From positions 12,790,001-12,854,000 of the forward strand of contig CM049308.1 of NCBI GenBank assembly GCA_026874595.1: a DNA stretch of 64,000 nt, written 5' to 3'. This DNA comes from Sipunculus nudus. Lineage: Eukaryota; Annelida; Sipuncula; Golfingiida; Sipunculidae. Made by a program: the position numbers and the translations under genes. The notes below the pieces were generated by a model. It saw only the letters and a program-made list of their open reading frames with translations. It had not been told where the DNA came from and did not search any database. Shown here piece by piece: positions 11,901 to 23,900 of the stretch; the stretch's first letter is position 1, and every line of letters starts with the position of its first letter.

Positions 11901-14900
11901 ACTAGAAGCCAATTCGCTCGAAGGAATGGGTATTAATCTTAATAGATTGACGGAAAAAACTGAAACGGATTTTACCTTGACTCCGTGTCTACCCCAAACG
12001 ACCATCTCTCCGTCCGGTATTCAAATCCAGGTCAACCAGGTCAGGTGTCGTTGTACCTGCCGCCGCTTGTAAATGGTATGTCCGAAGGCGATGTATAGCA
12101 GGCTGTCGGCGAGTTATTATCCCCTCTTGCAAATCCAGGCGAAATTAAATGCGTTGTTGCGTCCAGACGATTCTAATGATTCTGACGAACATGGCCTCTG
12201 TTGAGACTTTAGTAGGATGTACGAAGTTCGTGCTGCGGCTGCGGAGCGTGAAATAGTCCCTTCCACTGATTGGGCCATCGGGCCCCACCACCTGCATTGC
12301 TAATTACAGCGCGAAGTTTGACATTGTTTTGGATACACTGTACGACGATCGATGTCATGCCCTACCATAAATGTCTTAATGACCTTTGTTCATTAATTAT
12401 ATAAATTAAGAGATTAATCTAATACTAACAAACTGCCTGCAGTTTGTGCTATGGTAAAAATTTCCGATAATATATCTGTCAGATGTACAGCGTGTCCAGT
12501 CCTGTGCACGCTGCATGTACGTGCGCAACAGTGTACCCTTTGATCTAGCCCTAGCTCCTGTGCTTTCTTACTGTATCTGTTACGCTGTGTGAGAGCCCTA
12601 GAAGATGATTTGAGAAAACTAGAGACTTTCAACATGACAATTAACAGGGTTTGCACAGACCCTTGAAAACCCTTAAATATATTATTTTGTGTTCAGTAAC
12701 CTCGAAAACCCTCAAAAAACATCAATTTTGTGCATGTAATATCAAAAACACTTTATCGGTACTTTTGTGACAATTGATATTCATGTTCTACTGTGGTTTG
12801 TGCTAAAAATACCACTCGCACTTCTGGTTTCCTTGTGTTTTTCGTATAACAGCACAAGATCTGGAAAATTACTGAATCCTTTTCATGACTCACACAGCAA
12901 ATCTGCGGTCGCTCTTTTCCCAAGTGTTACAGGGGACTGCCAGGCGTTGCCGTATAGGCCTGCTGGTTCTCGTGTGCTGATTTGCTCCAGCTTCTCTTGA
13001 TGAGTGAAGTTTGGTGCCTCCAATTTGTTTTTCCACATCAAGTTGCTAACGAACTGTGAAAGACAGTGTGAACTTGTTTTTATCCAGGCTGGCTTAATCC
13101 ATTATGTATAGATCATCCTGTGAAAATTTTGATAAAATATGGCTATAGGCCCCGGCATGTTTTATAGACTTATAAACCCAGTACAAATAAAAAATAGGCC
13201 TATGTGACACTAAGATCAGATTAAAATTTGTAACCATACAAAGTCTGTTTAAAAAAAATCGGGTGAAGCCTCCTCTGCGTGTCCTGCACATGGCCTTGGC
13301 GAGAAACCTGTGCTGAAACATACATTCACTGATTCAGCCCGTCCTTTAACCGGTGTAACTGACGGCACGTTGTGAATACCAATGCACATTCCTGTTGCTC
13401 TGTCAACCGTCAAGTCCAGAATAAAAAAAAAATCTAAGCTTTATTAAGCCTCGTAAAGGGAGGACTGGCCAAGAGAATTACCTGGATATTTGAGCTGAAA
13501 TAAATGCAGTTAACTGTATGGACAGTACTAAGAAACCAGATGAGTACAAGGTCACACTTGAAGTTGAAGGTCAGCCTATTTCATTTGTTAAAGATACAGC
13601 TGCATCAGCCACTGAGATTGGTGAGAGAACATACAATCAGTTCTTACAGAACATTCCTTGTGATGAAAGCAGAATTAAATTATGGAGTTATAGTGGTGAG
13701 CGGATTGAGACAATAGGTGATATCATGGTGTCAGTGACACATAAGAATCAGAAATAGAAATTACCACTGGTCATAGTTAAAGGGTGACAAGGTATCTCTC
13801 TTGGGTCATGATTGGATGAATAAAATTCAGCTAGACTGGAAACAGATATTTGCCATGAATAATTGTAAGAAAGATAGTCAGTTGCAGGAGTTATTAGCAA
13901 CCCATCGGCACCTATTTGAAGGCAATGGACTGGTTAAAGAATTTAAAGCAGAGATACATTTGAAAGAAAATGCTATACCAGTATTCCTTAAACCACGACC
14001 TGTGCCATATGCTTTGAGAGAAAAAGTTGCAGATGAACTTGATAGACTCGAGCAATCAGGAATTATCAGAAAAGTTGGAATGAGCCAGTGGGCAGCTCCG
14101 CTTGTTGTTGTACCTAAGTCTGACCATAGTGTTAGGCTCCGTGGGGATTTTAAAGTGACAATTAACATAGCCATAGGGGATCAGCCATACCCACTGCCAA
14201 CAGCAGAAGATATTTTTGCCACTTCAGCCGGAGGTGACAAGTTCAGTGTACTTGATCTTAGTCATGCATATGCGCAGCTTGAAGTCAAGGAGGAATCATG
14301 GAAACTCCTAACTGTCAATACTCACAAGTGACTTTATGAGTACAAGAGACTTGCATACGGTGTGAAAACTGCACCGCATATTTTCCAGAAAGTTATGGAT
14401 CAAGTACTTGTTGGGATACCAAAAGTAGCTTGCTACCTAGATGGCATCTTGATTGCAGCTAAATCTGATGCAGAGCACCTGCAGACCTTAAATGTGGTTC
14501 TCCAGAGGTTAGCACAGCATGGAGTTAAATTAAAGAAGGCCAAGTCTCAATTTATGGCCTCCAGTGTTGAGTACTTGGGACACAAAATAGATTCAAAAGG
14601 CTTGCACCCTACACAGAAGAAAATCGAGGCAATATTGAATGCTAAACCACCTGAGAATAAATCTGAGCTGAAATCTCTGTTGGGTCTCATCAGTTATTAT
14701 GGGAGTTTCTGGAAGGGCTTTCAACTAAGTTAGAGCCACTGCATAGACTCTTGCGCTCAGAGAATACATGGAAATGGTCTACAGAATGTGACCAGGCCCT
14801 ACAAGCTGTAATGGATGAGCTCACAAGCTATAAGGTACTTGTTCATTATGATCCAAGCAAACAGTTAAAGTTTAGCTACAGAATACAGATGCCTCAGCAT

Positions 14901-17900
14901 ACCGGGTGGGCGCAGTATTATCACAGACTGGTGATGACGGTATAGAGAGACCTGTAGCGTTTGCGTCGAGAACCCTCTGTCCCACCAAGAGAAAGTATGC
15001 ACAGATTGAGCGTGAAGCAGTTGGAATTATTTTTATTATTATGTCCCCGCCACAAAGTGGCCGGGGCATATAGTTTTACCCATGTCCGTCATTCCGTCAT
15101 TCCAAAATCAAACAGTTTTACTGACTTTTTTTCGCAATGCCTGCAGATATTGGCCTGATTTTTGGTGTGTTGGCAGATATAGACCAGTTACAGAACAAAT
15201 TCGCGTTTCGTCCCGGTTGACCTACTTTTGACCTTTTTACAGCTCCAAAACTTAGAAAATTTCATGAAAAATAGAAATATTCATGACAGATACACATGTA
15301 CGGACTTTTTTTTCGCAATGCCTCTAGATATTGGTCTGATTTTTGGTGTGTGGGCAGATATAGACCAGTTACAGATCGAGTTCACGTTTCGTCCCGGTTG
15401 ACCTACTTTTGATCGTTTTACGGCTCCTAAACTTAGAAACTTATGAAAAATAAAAATATTCATGACAGATACACATGTACAGACTTTTTTTCGCAATGCC
15501 ACAGATATGGGCCTAATTTTTGGTGTGTGGGCAGATATAGACCAGTTACAGATCGAGTTCCCGTTTTGTCCTAGTTGACCTACTTTTGACCGTTTTATGG
15601 CTCCTGAACATAGAAAATTTCATGAAAAATATGAAATTATATGACAAATACACATGTACGGCCTTTTTTTTCGCAATGCCTGCAGATATCGGCCTGAATT
15701 TTGGTGTGTCAGCAGATATTGACCAGTTACAGATGGAGTTCGCATTTCGTCCCAGTTGACCTACTTTTGACTGTTTTACAGCTCCTGAACATAGAAAATT
15801 TCATGTAATATATATATTTTCATGACAAATACACTTGTACAGACTTTTCTTCACAATACCTGCAGACTTTGGCTTGATTTTTCGTGTGTGGGCAGATAAT
15901 GACCAGTTACAGATCAAGTTCACGTTTTGTCCCAGTTGACCTATTTTTGACCGTTTGACGGTGCTCTAACATAGAAAATTTCATAAAAAGGTTCACAAGT
16001 ATGGACTTTTTTTCGCAGTGCCTGCAGATACGTGCCTGATTTTTGGTGTGTAGGCAGATAATGACCAGTTACAGATCGAGTTCTTGTTTTGTCTCAGTTG
16101 ACCTACTTTTGACCATTTGACTGCTCCTGAACATTGAAAGTTTCATGAAAAATATAAATTTTCATAACAAATGCATATGTACTGACTTTTTTTCATCAAT
16201 GCCTGCAGATACCACCCTCATTTATTTTGTGTGGGCAGATAATGACAGTTACAGATCGAGTTTGCGTTTCATCCCGGTTGACCTACTTTTGATTGTTTTA
16301 CGGCTCCTAAACATAGAAAAAATTTCATGACAGACAGAAATTTTTTTTCGTAAATGCACATCATGTATGGACTTTTTTCACAATGCCTGCATATACTGGC
16401 ATGATTTTTGGTGTGTTGCTTGATAATGACCAGTTACAGATCGAGTTTGCATTTTGCCCTTCTTGACCTACTTTTGACCATACGACACCTCCTGAACTTA
16501 AAAATTTCTCCAAATTTTACAAATGTTTCTAATTTTCCCAAGGCGGGGGCATTCGTGTCGTTCCGACACATCTAGTTTGTATAAAGAAATTCCACAAACA
16601 CCTTTATGGGAGACGGTTTAAACTTATCACTGATCATAAACCCTCACAGCCATATTCAGACCTAAGAAAGGCTTACCAACACTGTCAGCCCTACGGTTAC
16701 AAAGATGGTGTCTGACATTGATGGCATACCAGTATGACATTGTATACAGATGCACTGCAGATCATTGGAATGCAGATTTTTGTTCAAGGATGCCAACACA
16801 GAGTGATGATGAACTTGAGGCACCAATCAATTATTTCACTCATGTGAATGACCTAACAGTCACAGCTCAGGACAATAGTAGTCAGACCAGAAAGGATGTA
16901 ACCCTGTCAAAGGTGTACCATTATGTCATGTCAGGGTGGTCAACAAATCCAAAATTAATACCAGATGAGCTCAAGCCTTATAACTGTCGCAGAGATGAGA
17001 TTTCTTGTGATCGGGGATGCCTGCTTTGGGGTATGAGAGTAATCATTCCCCCTAAATATAAGAACAACTGGTCAGAGAACTTCATCATGAATACTTGGGA
17101 ATTGTTAGGACTAAAGCATTGGCCAGGTGTTACTTTTGGTTCCCAGGCTTAGATAAATGTGTTGAGGACATGGTGAAAAGCTGTGACACCTGCTGAACAC
17201 TAAAGAAGGATCCACCACTTTCGCCATTGTATCCCTGGAAATACCCTGAGAAGCCATGGTCTAGGATACACATGGATTTTGCTGAATACAGATAAAAAAC
17301 ATACCTAGTGATGGTGGATAGTTATTCTAAGTGGCCTGAGGTAGTTCCTATGAAAACTATAACAGCAGGTAAAACCATAGAAGTACTTAGGAACATATTC
17401 AGTGTGCAGGGATTGCCTGAGGAGATTGTCACAGACAATGGACCGCCTTTTAGATCACAGGAGTATGAAATGTTTACTCAGAGTAATAGAATTAAACACA
17501 CCTTATTACCGCCTTACCATCCTGCAACTAACGGGCAAGCTGAAAGGTATGTGCAAACAGTAAAAAATGCTTTAAAGAAGCATTTCCTGAAGTCTAAAGA
17601 CAACACTACAGATAGTCACAGATAGGCTAATTTTCTACTGACATATAGAGTTACTTCCCATACAGTGACTGGACAGTCACCAGCTGAGATGCTGAACAAA
17701 TGCAGACTACGGACACGTTAGGAGCTCCTGAAACCTGATATCAGAAAGGTTGTAGAAAAAAAAACAGGAGAAACAGAAAGATGCTCATGACACGCGCACC
17801 CAAATGAGAGAATTCAGGAAAAATGAAAAAGTGAGAGTGAAAAACAGTAGAGATAACAAGGAAGTTAAATTTGTGCCAGGCACCGTGATCAAGCGTTTGG

Positions 17901-20900
17901 GACCATTGCAGTATATAGTGTTAGTTGGTGGAAAACAAAGTTTTGTACACGCAGATCATTTAAGGAAAGTGGGAGATACCAAATCTCCATCTGTAGCTCT
18001 GGACACTCAAGACACTCAAGAATTTGATCTTGTTGTTACTGAAACTGTGACACCGGTCACACAAAATCAGCCAATTACTCTACCTATGCAACAAACAGAT
18101 AAACCAAGTGACAACAGAAAAGTGCAGAAACAGTAACAACCAGTGATCAGTCACATGCATCCAGTAACAATCTACCTGAGGATTGTTCTACCAGTACTCT
18201 GCTGGATACCCAGCAGTCGCCTGGACCAGTTTCGGAGAGGCGCTATCCATGGAGGGAGAGAAGAGAGCCAGTAAAGTTCAAAGACTATGTTAAGAGATAA
18301 AGACTAATTAATAAACATGGACAGTGTAGTATATTGGTTAAAACCATTTTCATTGCTATCACTGTGATGCATATGTCATTGCTGTACTGCTATGATCACT
18401 TATACATGTTATGCTTAATATTGTAATTTATTGATATGTCTTATCATTTACTGATTGGTATTGTTAATCTTGGAAACTACCAGTTAAGGCATCATCAATT
18501 GGTTTTATCATAAGAACAGAACTTGCCGTGATAGGATATAACTTGTCTTAAAACCAGTTTGTGTGTTGTAAAAAAAAAATTGATGTAATAGATATAATAT
18601 ATACATTGAGCATCATATGAGTCTGTCAGTTTTACCAACATAATAGTTCAAGTAATGTTCGATATCATAACAACTAGATTTAACAACTGGAACTGATAAA
18701 GACAGAAACACATACTCATGAGTAATTGAAGTTTTTTATTTAAAAGTTACATGTATCAATCCATATTCCTTAAGGATCTCACACAAAGTTGCTTGAATAG
18801 TAACTACAGTTTGGTGGTTAAATATATTACAAGAAAAATGAAGAATGTTCTTTTTACGTAAGTAATTGTGCTCAGGACAAGTATTCAGAATAACTGCCAG
18901 GTTAAGATTTGCATTTTTGGTAATCACACACTAAAGGTGGAGGAGTGTAGTGTACTGACTTGGTGCGCCACCTTGTGGTCGCATCTGAACTATATTGCTG
19001 TTTGTTATGTTTACGGTAATAAATAAGTTAATGCCAAGCTGTTGTTCCTTGAGTACGACTCCGTGACTCGGCCGCCTAACAACACAAAACACTGCTGCTA
19101 ATAACCCCCCATCTGCCCCTTTCTCCTCCATTATTGTTTTTATGGGTTTTATACATGTATGTTGTGTGGCGGTTTTGACCCACCATACCTGGGTTTTATT
19201 ACTTTTATGATATTATTTTGTCATTTTTGGGGTGCAGGATAATTAATAAAATTGTTGGCCCCAGTTGGGTCCATTATCAATCAACTAATGTCTCATGTTT
19301 TAATGTGTGCCTGGGCCTGAATGTGGTTCATAAAATATTGTTCTCCCTTCAGCATGTCCATACGAATGTGCGGCCTGCGCAGGAGACACCAGTTGTACCA
19401 CATGCAACAATGGAACTGTTTGGGTAGAGAAGGATATGCAGTGTACAGGTTGGTCAGCACATTCCTTCTGAAGGAGGCTTTCTAAACAAAGCTATAAAGT
19501 TCTGGGGAAAAAATTAATAAAATTTTATATTATCAACAGGAACAAAAAGCAGTTTCAGATTTCATACCAACAGATGAAACTGCTTATCCACAGCCAAGAA
19601 TAAGGTGCTCATTGGTTGATCAGGTCATGAGCACTTAAAGTTTAATGAAAAACCTGATCTTCAATATGTTGTTTAGTCTTGTATTTGTTATAACTGATGT
19701 ATGAGGGACTTCTAGTTGAATGCAGTTCGCACGTTAGTAAAAAAAATCAACTACAGAAAACTACACAATAACATGATCATTTTTGCTTTTTCATTATGAA
19801 GAAAATTTTAAATTGACTCTTTGACTTGGACTAAGTTTCTGAAAGACTTGACTAGACCTCGAAGACTGATTTCTCACCGACTGACTGAAGATGTATTAAG
19901 CTATCTCAAATCTGCTGCAGGACCATAATAAATATGCACACATCATTCCATTTTTCAGAATGTTTGACCAACTGTTGGAAGTGTCAGAATGCCACTGTGT
20001 GTAGTACATGTCTGCCAGGTTACTACCTCAAGGACTCCACTTCAGGACATACCTGTGAAAGTAAGTGATGCAAAACAAGTCCATGGATGATTTCATTTTT
20101 GGGGTGTTTAAGTGGAGCAGTACTCATTAATATTAGGCACTGAATTTTATAATTGGTAGCAGAAAATACTAGCTATTGATATAATTATCAAGTTTTTATG
20201 AAGTACAAGAATATTGTATTGCTGCATGTCGGTTTTAAGGCAAAGTGTACCTAAGTATGAGTAGAACTTGGTTTGTTTTAAAAATATATTTTATAACAAA
20301 TGATCAAGAATATATGTTGAAAATGTTAAAATATGTGAAATAAGGATGGAACATTTTAAAGCCATGAAAATGAGGCCCCCTTTTCATGTCTACATAATTG
20401 AAACAAACCCAGTATCAGACTCCCACAACTAGCAAAGACCAGTATTGGGTCATTAGGACAAGAATTGTGCCACCAGGATGTTATATAAATAAATGTCCTT
20501 GTCTGTTTCAGGTTGTGGAACAGGGTGTACAGTTTGTTCGGAAGTGAACAGAACTGTCACTTGCAGCAGTTGCCAGGATGGCTATGTTCTTAACTCTAAA
20601 GGAGCATGTGATGGTAGGTAATTAAGCTTCCTAAGTACAGCTTTATAATGCTTACATAGTCCAATAAAAATAAAGTTTCTGTATTTATCTGGGTGTCATA
20701 TTGGGTATCTTTAAAACTGAAAATAAATATTTAATGTGTTTGACCCTAGAGAATCAAGCCTAATGAGGGAGTTTTAGGTGCTTATCTCAAATGAGTGTTA
20801 TGACTCTCTGGTAGTTAAAGGGAAAATTATCAGCTTCCACAAAATGTCATGATTATAAATTCTTTCTAGATAATTTGCCATGATTAATATCTAATGCATC

Positions 20901-23900
20901 AGGGAACATCAGTGGCTAATGACATGGTCTCATATTTCCCTTGTAATGACTATTTCTGTCAATCCAAAAGTTTATAAATGTCTATCTTAGTATTTAGGTC
21001 ATGACTTTGTGATGAGCACAGATATTATTATTATAAATTGGAGAGAAATTAGGATTAAATTGGGTTTATACTAACATGCCTTACTCTACATGAGGGAATT
21101 AAGAAAATGTGAAATGACCTTAACAGTGGTCCATTATGAGTATTTTTCCAGTTACCACAAATGGTTCACCTAGCTCTATTTGAATGCATGGTTACTTTTT
21201 GGACTGACAGTTGTTAAAATTGATTGCAGAATGTGGCATATCTGACTGCGCAACTTGTTCTGACCCAGGAGAGTACTGTACAGTTTGTAATTCAGGCTTT
21301 ATGCTGACATCAGAGAAATTATGTGCTGGTAAGTACAATATCATGAAAATAATCTTGATTTTATTCTGCTGATACTGAAACACTTGTTTTTTTATTTAAC
21401 AAACTTTTAGGTCTATTAAGACATAATGCCTCTCTTGGCTTGCCAATATAGTTGCATGACAGATGATTGGCATGGCAGCATCCTTTCTTGTAGCTTTTCT
21501 TATAGCCAGACTTCCTTTCTGATTGCCACTTGGTAACAGATTTTTCACAGTATTTAATGTCTGTAGCACATGTACATGTGTACACATATTCTGTATCTCT
21601 TTTTAGTTGAGTACCATGAAGTGCGCAACAGAATACACATATTATATTAGGTTAATGTCATTAACAATTTGTATGGAGTCCACCTGTGTCTTATATTTGG
21701 GGCATCACCATGAATCTAACATGGAGCGTCATGAAAAATGACAAAGAGTGAGCAATAAAAAAAGCAGGACAAACTGCCAAGTGCATCTATTTACCGCAGC
21801 CCTGCCTGAACACATCCCCAGCCTTTGTATCATCAGATTATTCATAAATAAGCAGAATGTTTTGTAATACAAATAAAACATAACGAGTATTAATACATGG
21901 TATTTGTAAGATTTTTCGATAATTCTATTGTATAATGTTGGACTAGGAGGTGAGGGTGGGTTTGAGCTAAATTTTGGTGTGTAGTCTGTTAGGGACTTCA
22001 GCGGACGTAATAAGTGTGCATCAATGGGTTAATTTTCTAATTACTAAATGTTAATGATATGATGTTTCTTACAACAGTAAAACCCCGGGCTGCGGACACC
22101 CCTCTGGTGCGAACACCCCGCCTAATAGAAAATTTTTGGAACTACTGAGCGTTTTTTGTCTTTTTTGAACCCCTTTGGGTTCACTTTTTGTCCCCAAATG
22201 GCTAAAATCACCCAAGCCAACAGACATCCAAGCGGCCCAATCGGTGTTGACACGTTGTAAGGTTATAAAATGAACAACATGAGCAGCAGATTAAACCCAA
22301 GTTTTACTATGGCACACAAGTACAGCGGAAGCACACAGTATCACGTAAAAATGTGTACAAACTGAAGTTCCGGTGTTAATCAGTACAGTTCTCACTTCAG
22401 TTTTAAGGTGTTACATACAATACATCACATTTCCTCCTTCCTTAGCTTTGTAGTCCCAATACTACAACATTATTACTATTATTAAAAGTCTAAAAATCAA
22501 TGTAAAGTTCAACCAGTATTGCTCTGCAAATAATACATGTTATGAACAAGATAAGAGTTAATCAAGTTATTTTGTGATGTTCCTATTACTGTGATGTTCC
22601 TTTTTCTTTTATAGTGTTACAGTCTCTTGAATGAACCATTTATAAAGAAATCAGTCCAAGTATGTGTGCATGTGTGTGTGTAATATGTGTCTGTATGCTC
22701 AGTGTGAAATCTTGAAGTGAATTACAAGTCCAGTCTCACTGGAGGTTTAGACACTCGCGTGGAACGTCTTGGTACACTTGATGCCTCTACTGCGGGCTCA
22801 CCTTTTGTGGTCTGCTGTTGCCCTGTGTCCTGTAGTTGAACAATTCTCTCCTCCCCCTCAAGAATGGAAGGCTCTGATGGTCAAGTGGGCAACTGCAGAT
22901 TTTCAGATTCAGGTGAAACCAGCATATCCTCAAAAATGGCATGAGGATTGGATGACATCTGAGACGTTTGTGATCATCCAGTGTCCAGACTGGCCTAATT
23001 TGATCGATGTGTCTCTTGACCACGGTTTCGCCATCAAGTATGGTTACAGTGTAATGGCGATCACCTTTCTTTGTGAGAATAACACCAGGCAACCATTGTG
23101 GGCCTGAGGCATAGTTGCGGATCCAAACTTGCTGATCAGTACTAAACTTTCTGGTTTAGCTATCAGCTACATCCTGAATGAATGAAGCTTGTGCTTTCAG
23201 TTCCTGATTTAAATTCAGCTTAAGCAAATCTAGCCTGGTTCTTAGATCATGTTTCAGGAACAATGTAGCTGGACTCTGTCCTGTTGATGCATGCGGTGTA
23301 TTTCTGTAGGCTAGCAGTAATGCATCAAGCGCTTGTTGCATTGAAATATCAGAGTACTTTGAAGAGCGCATACTTTCTAAACTGTATGAAACGCTGCGCT
23401 AGGCCATTAGTGGCTGGATCTTTATTCCATCTGATTATGTTTGAGAAAATCCTCAAATTCTGCGCTCACAAACTGAGGCCTATTGTCTGTAACAACAGTT
23501 GTAGGTAGTTGTAGGTAAACCATAGCTTGCAAACAAATGTCTCACAACTTCTACTGTTTTTTCACTTGTTGTTGACTTCATAGCTGCGACTTCTGGCCAC
23601 TTAGTGTAAGCATTGACCATGACTAAGTACATCTGGCCAAATATTGGTCCGAATGAGTCTAAGTGAACTCTCTGCCATGGCGCATCTGGCCATGCCCATG
23701 AGTGTGCAGGTGCTATACTTGGCATCTTTTGTATTACAGGCTTGACAATGCTTAGCGAGTTGTTCAATGTCCGCATCAAGACCAGGCCACCACATGTAGC
23801 TTCTGGCTAACGCTTTCATTCTGACTATCCCTTGGTGCCCGGAATGTTGTTCTTGGAGATCTGCATCTCTCAGTTTAGCAGGTATTAGCACGCACATTCC

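Larger units (their letters stand above)
6747..12402 (-). mobile_element. Tyrosine-recombinase retroelement with split direct repeats (Ngaro/PAT-like), RT not found
   Basis: Read on the - strand the order is: repeat A (12402-12144), SGNH-hydrolase ORF, spacer, tyrosine recombinase ORF, 69-bp minisatellite, repeat B (about 7605-7398), repeat A again (7398-7140), 161 bp unique, repeat B again (about 6978-6747). The two A copies are 259 bp and I see one mismatch, so insertion is recent. The B copies differ by a ~27-bp indel. The pattern A-ORFs-B-A-B is the split-direct-repeat layout known for Ngaro- and PAT-type retrotransposons, which use a tyrosine recombinase instead of a DDE integrase. No reverse transcriptase or RNase H is visible, so this copy is probably non-autonomous. 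The alternative is a head-to-tail tandem of a deleted and a longer copy of a Crypton-like element. Confidence 0.65.
13496..19081 (+). mobile_element. Ty3/gypsy LTR retrotransposon, 5'-truncated and decayed (element 1)
   Basis: Order on +: protease, reverse transcriptase, RNase H, integrase, 3' end. No gag and no 5' LTR are seen; the element begins at the border of repeat R2. Pol ends at a TAA at 18300 after a basic tail. A purine tract (aaaggtggaggag, 18933-18945) is followed by TGTAGTG, which I take as the 3' LTR start. An AATAAA lies at 18018+1000 (19018-19023), and the LTR ends near CTAACA at 19081. The gene order, with integrase after RNase H, marks it as Ty3/gypsy. The short LTR and its TGTAGTG start suggest a Mag-like lineage, an inference. 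A 1.5-kb element sits inside the RNase H region. Confidence 0.85.

Noticed and set aside
7140-12402. Ordinary LTR retrotransposon with 259-bp LTRs
   Set aside because: The repeats lack TG...CA ends, no target duplication is evident, the enzyme is a tyrosine recombinase, and a second repeat pair (B) interleaves with the first.
15100-16500. CRISPR-like or satellite array
   Set aside because: Units of ~180 bp without short spacers inside an element with hairpin and CTAG ends; this is eukaryotic DNA.
13518-18136. gypsy ORFs as active genes
   Set aside because: In-frame stops, DTAAS protease motif, YLDG in RT and an insertion in RNase H show that it is a fossil.
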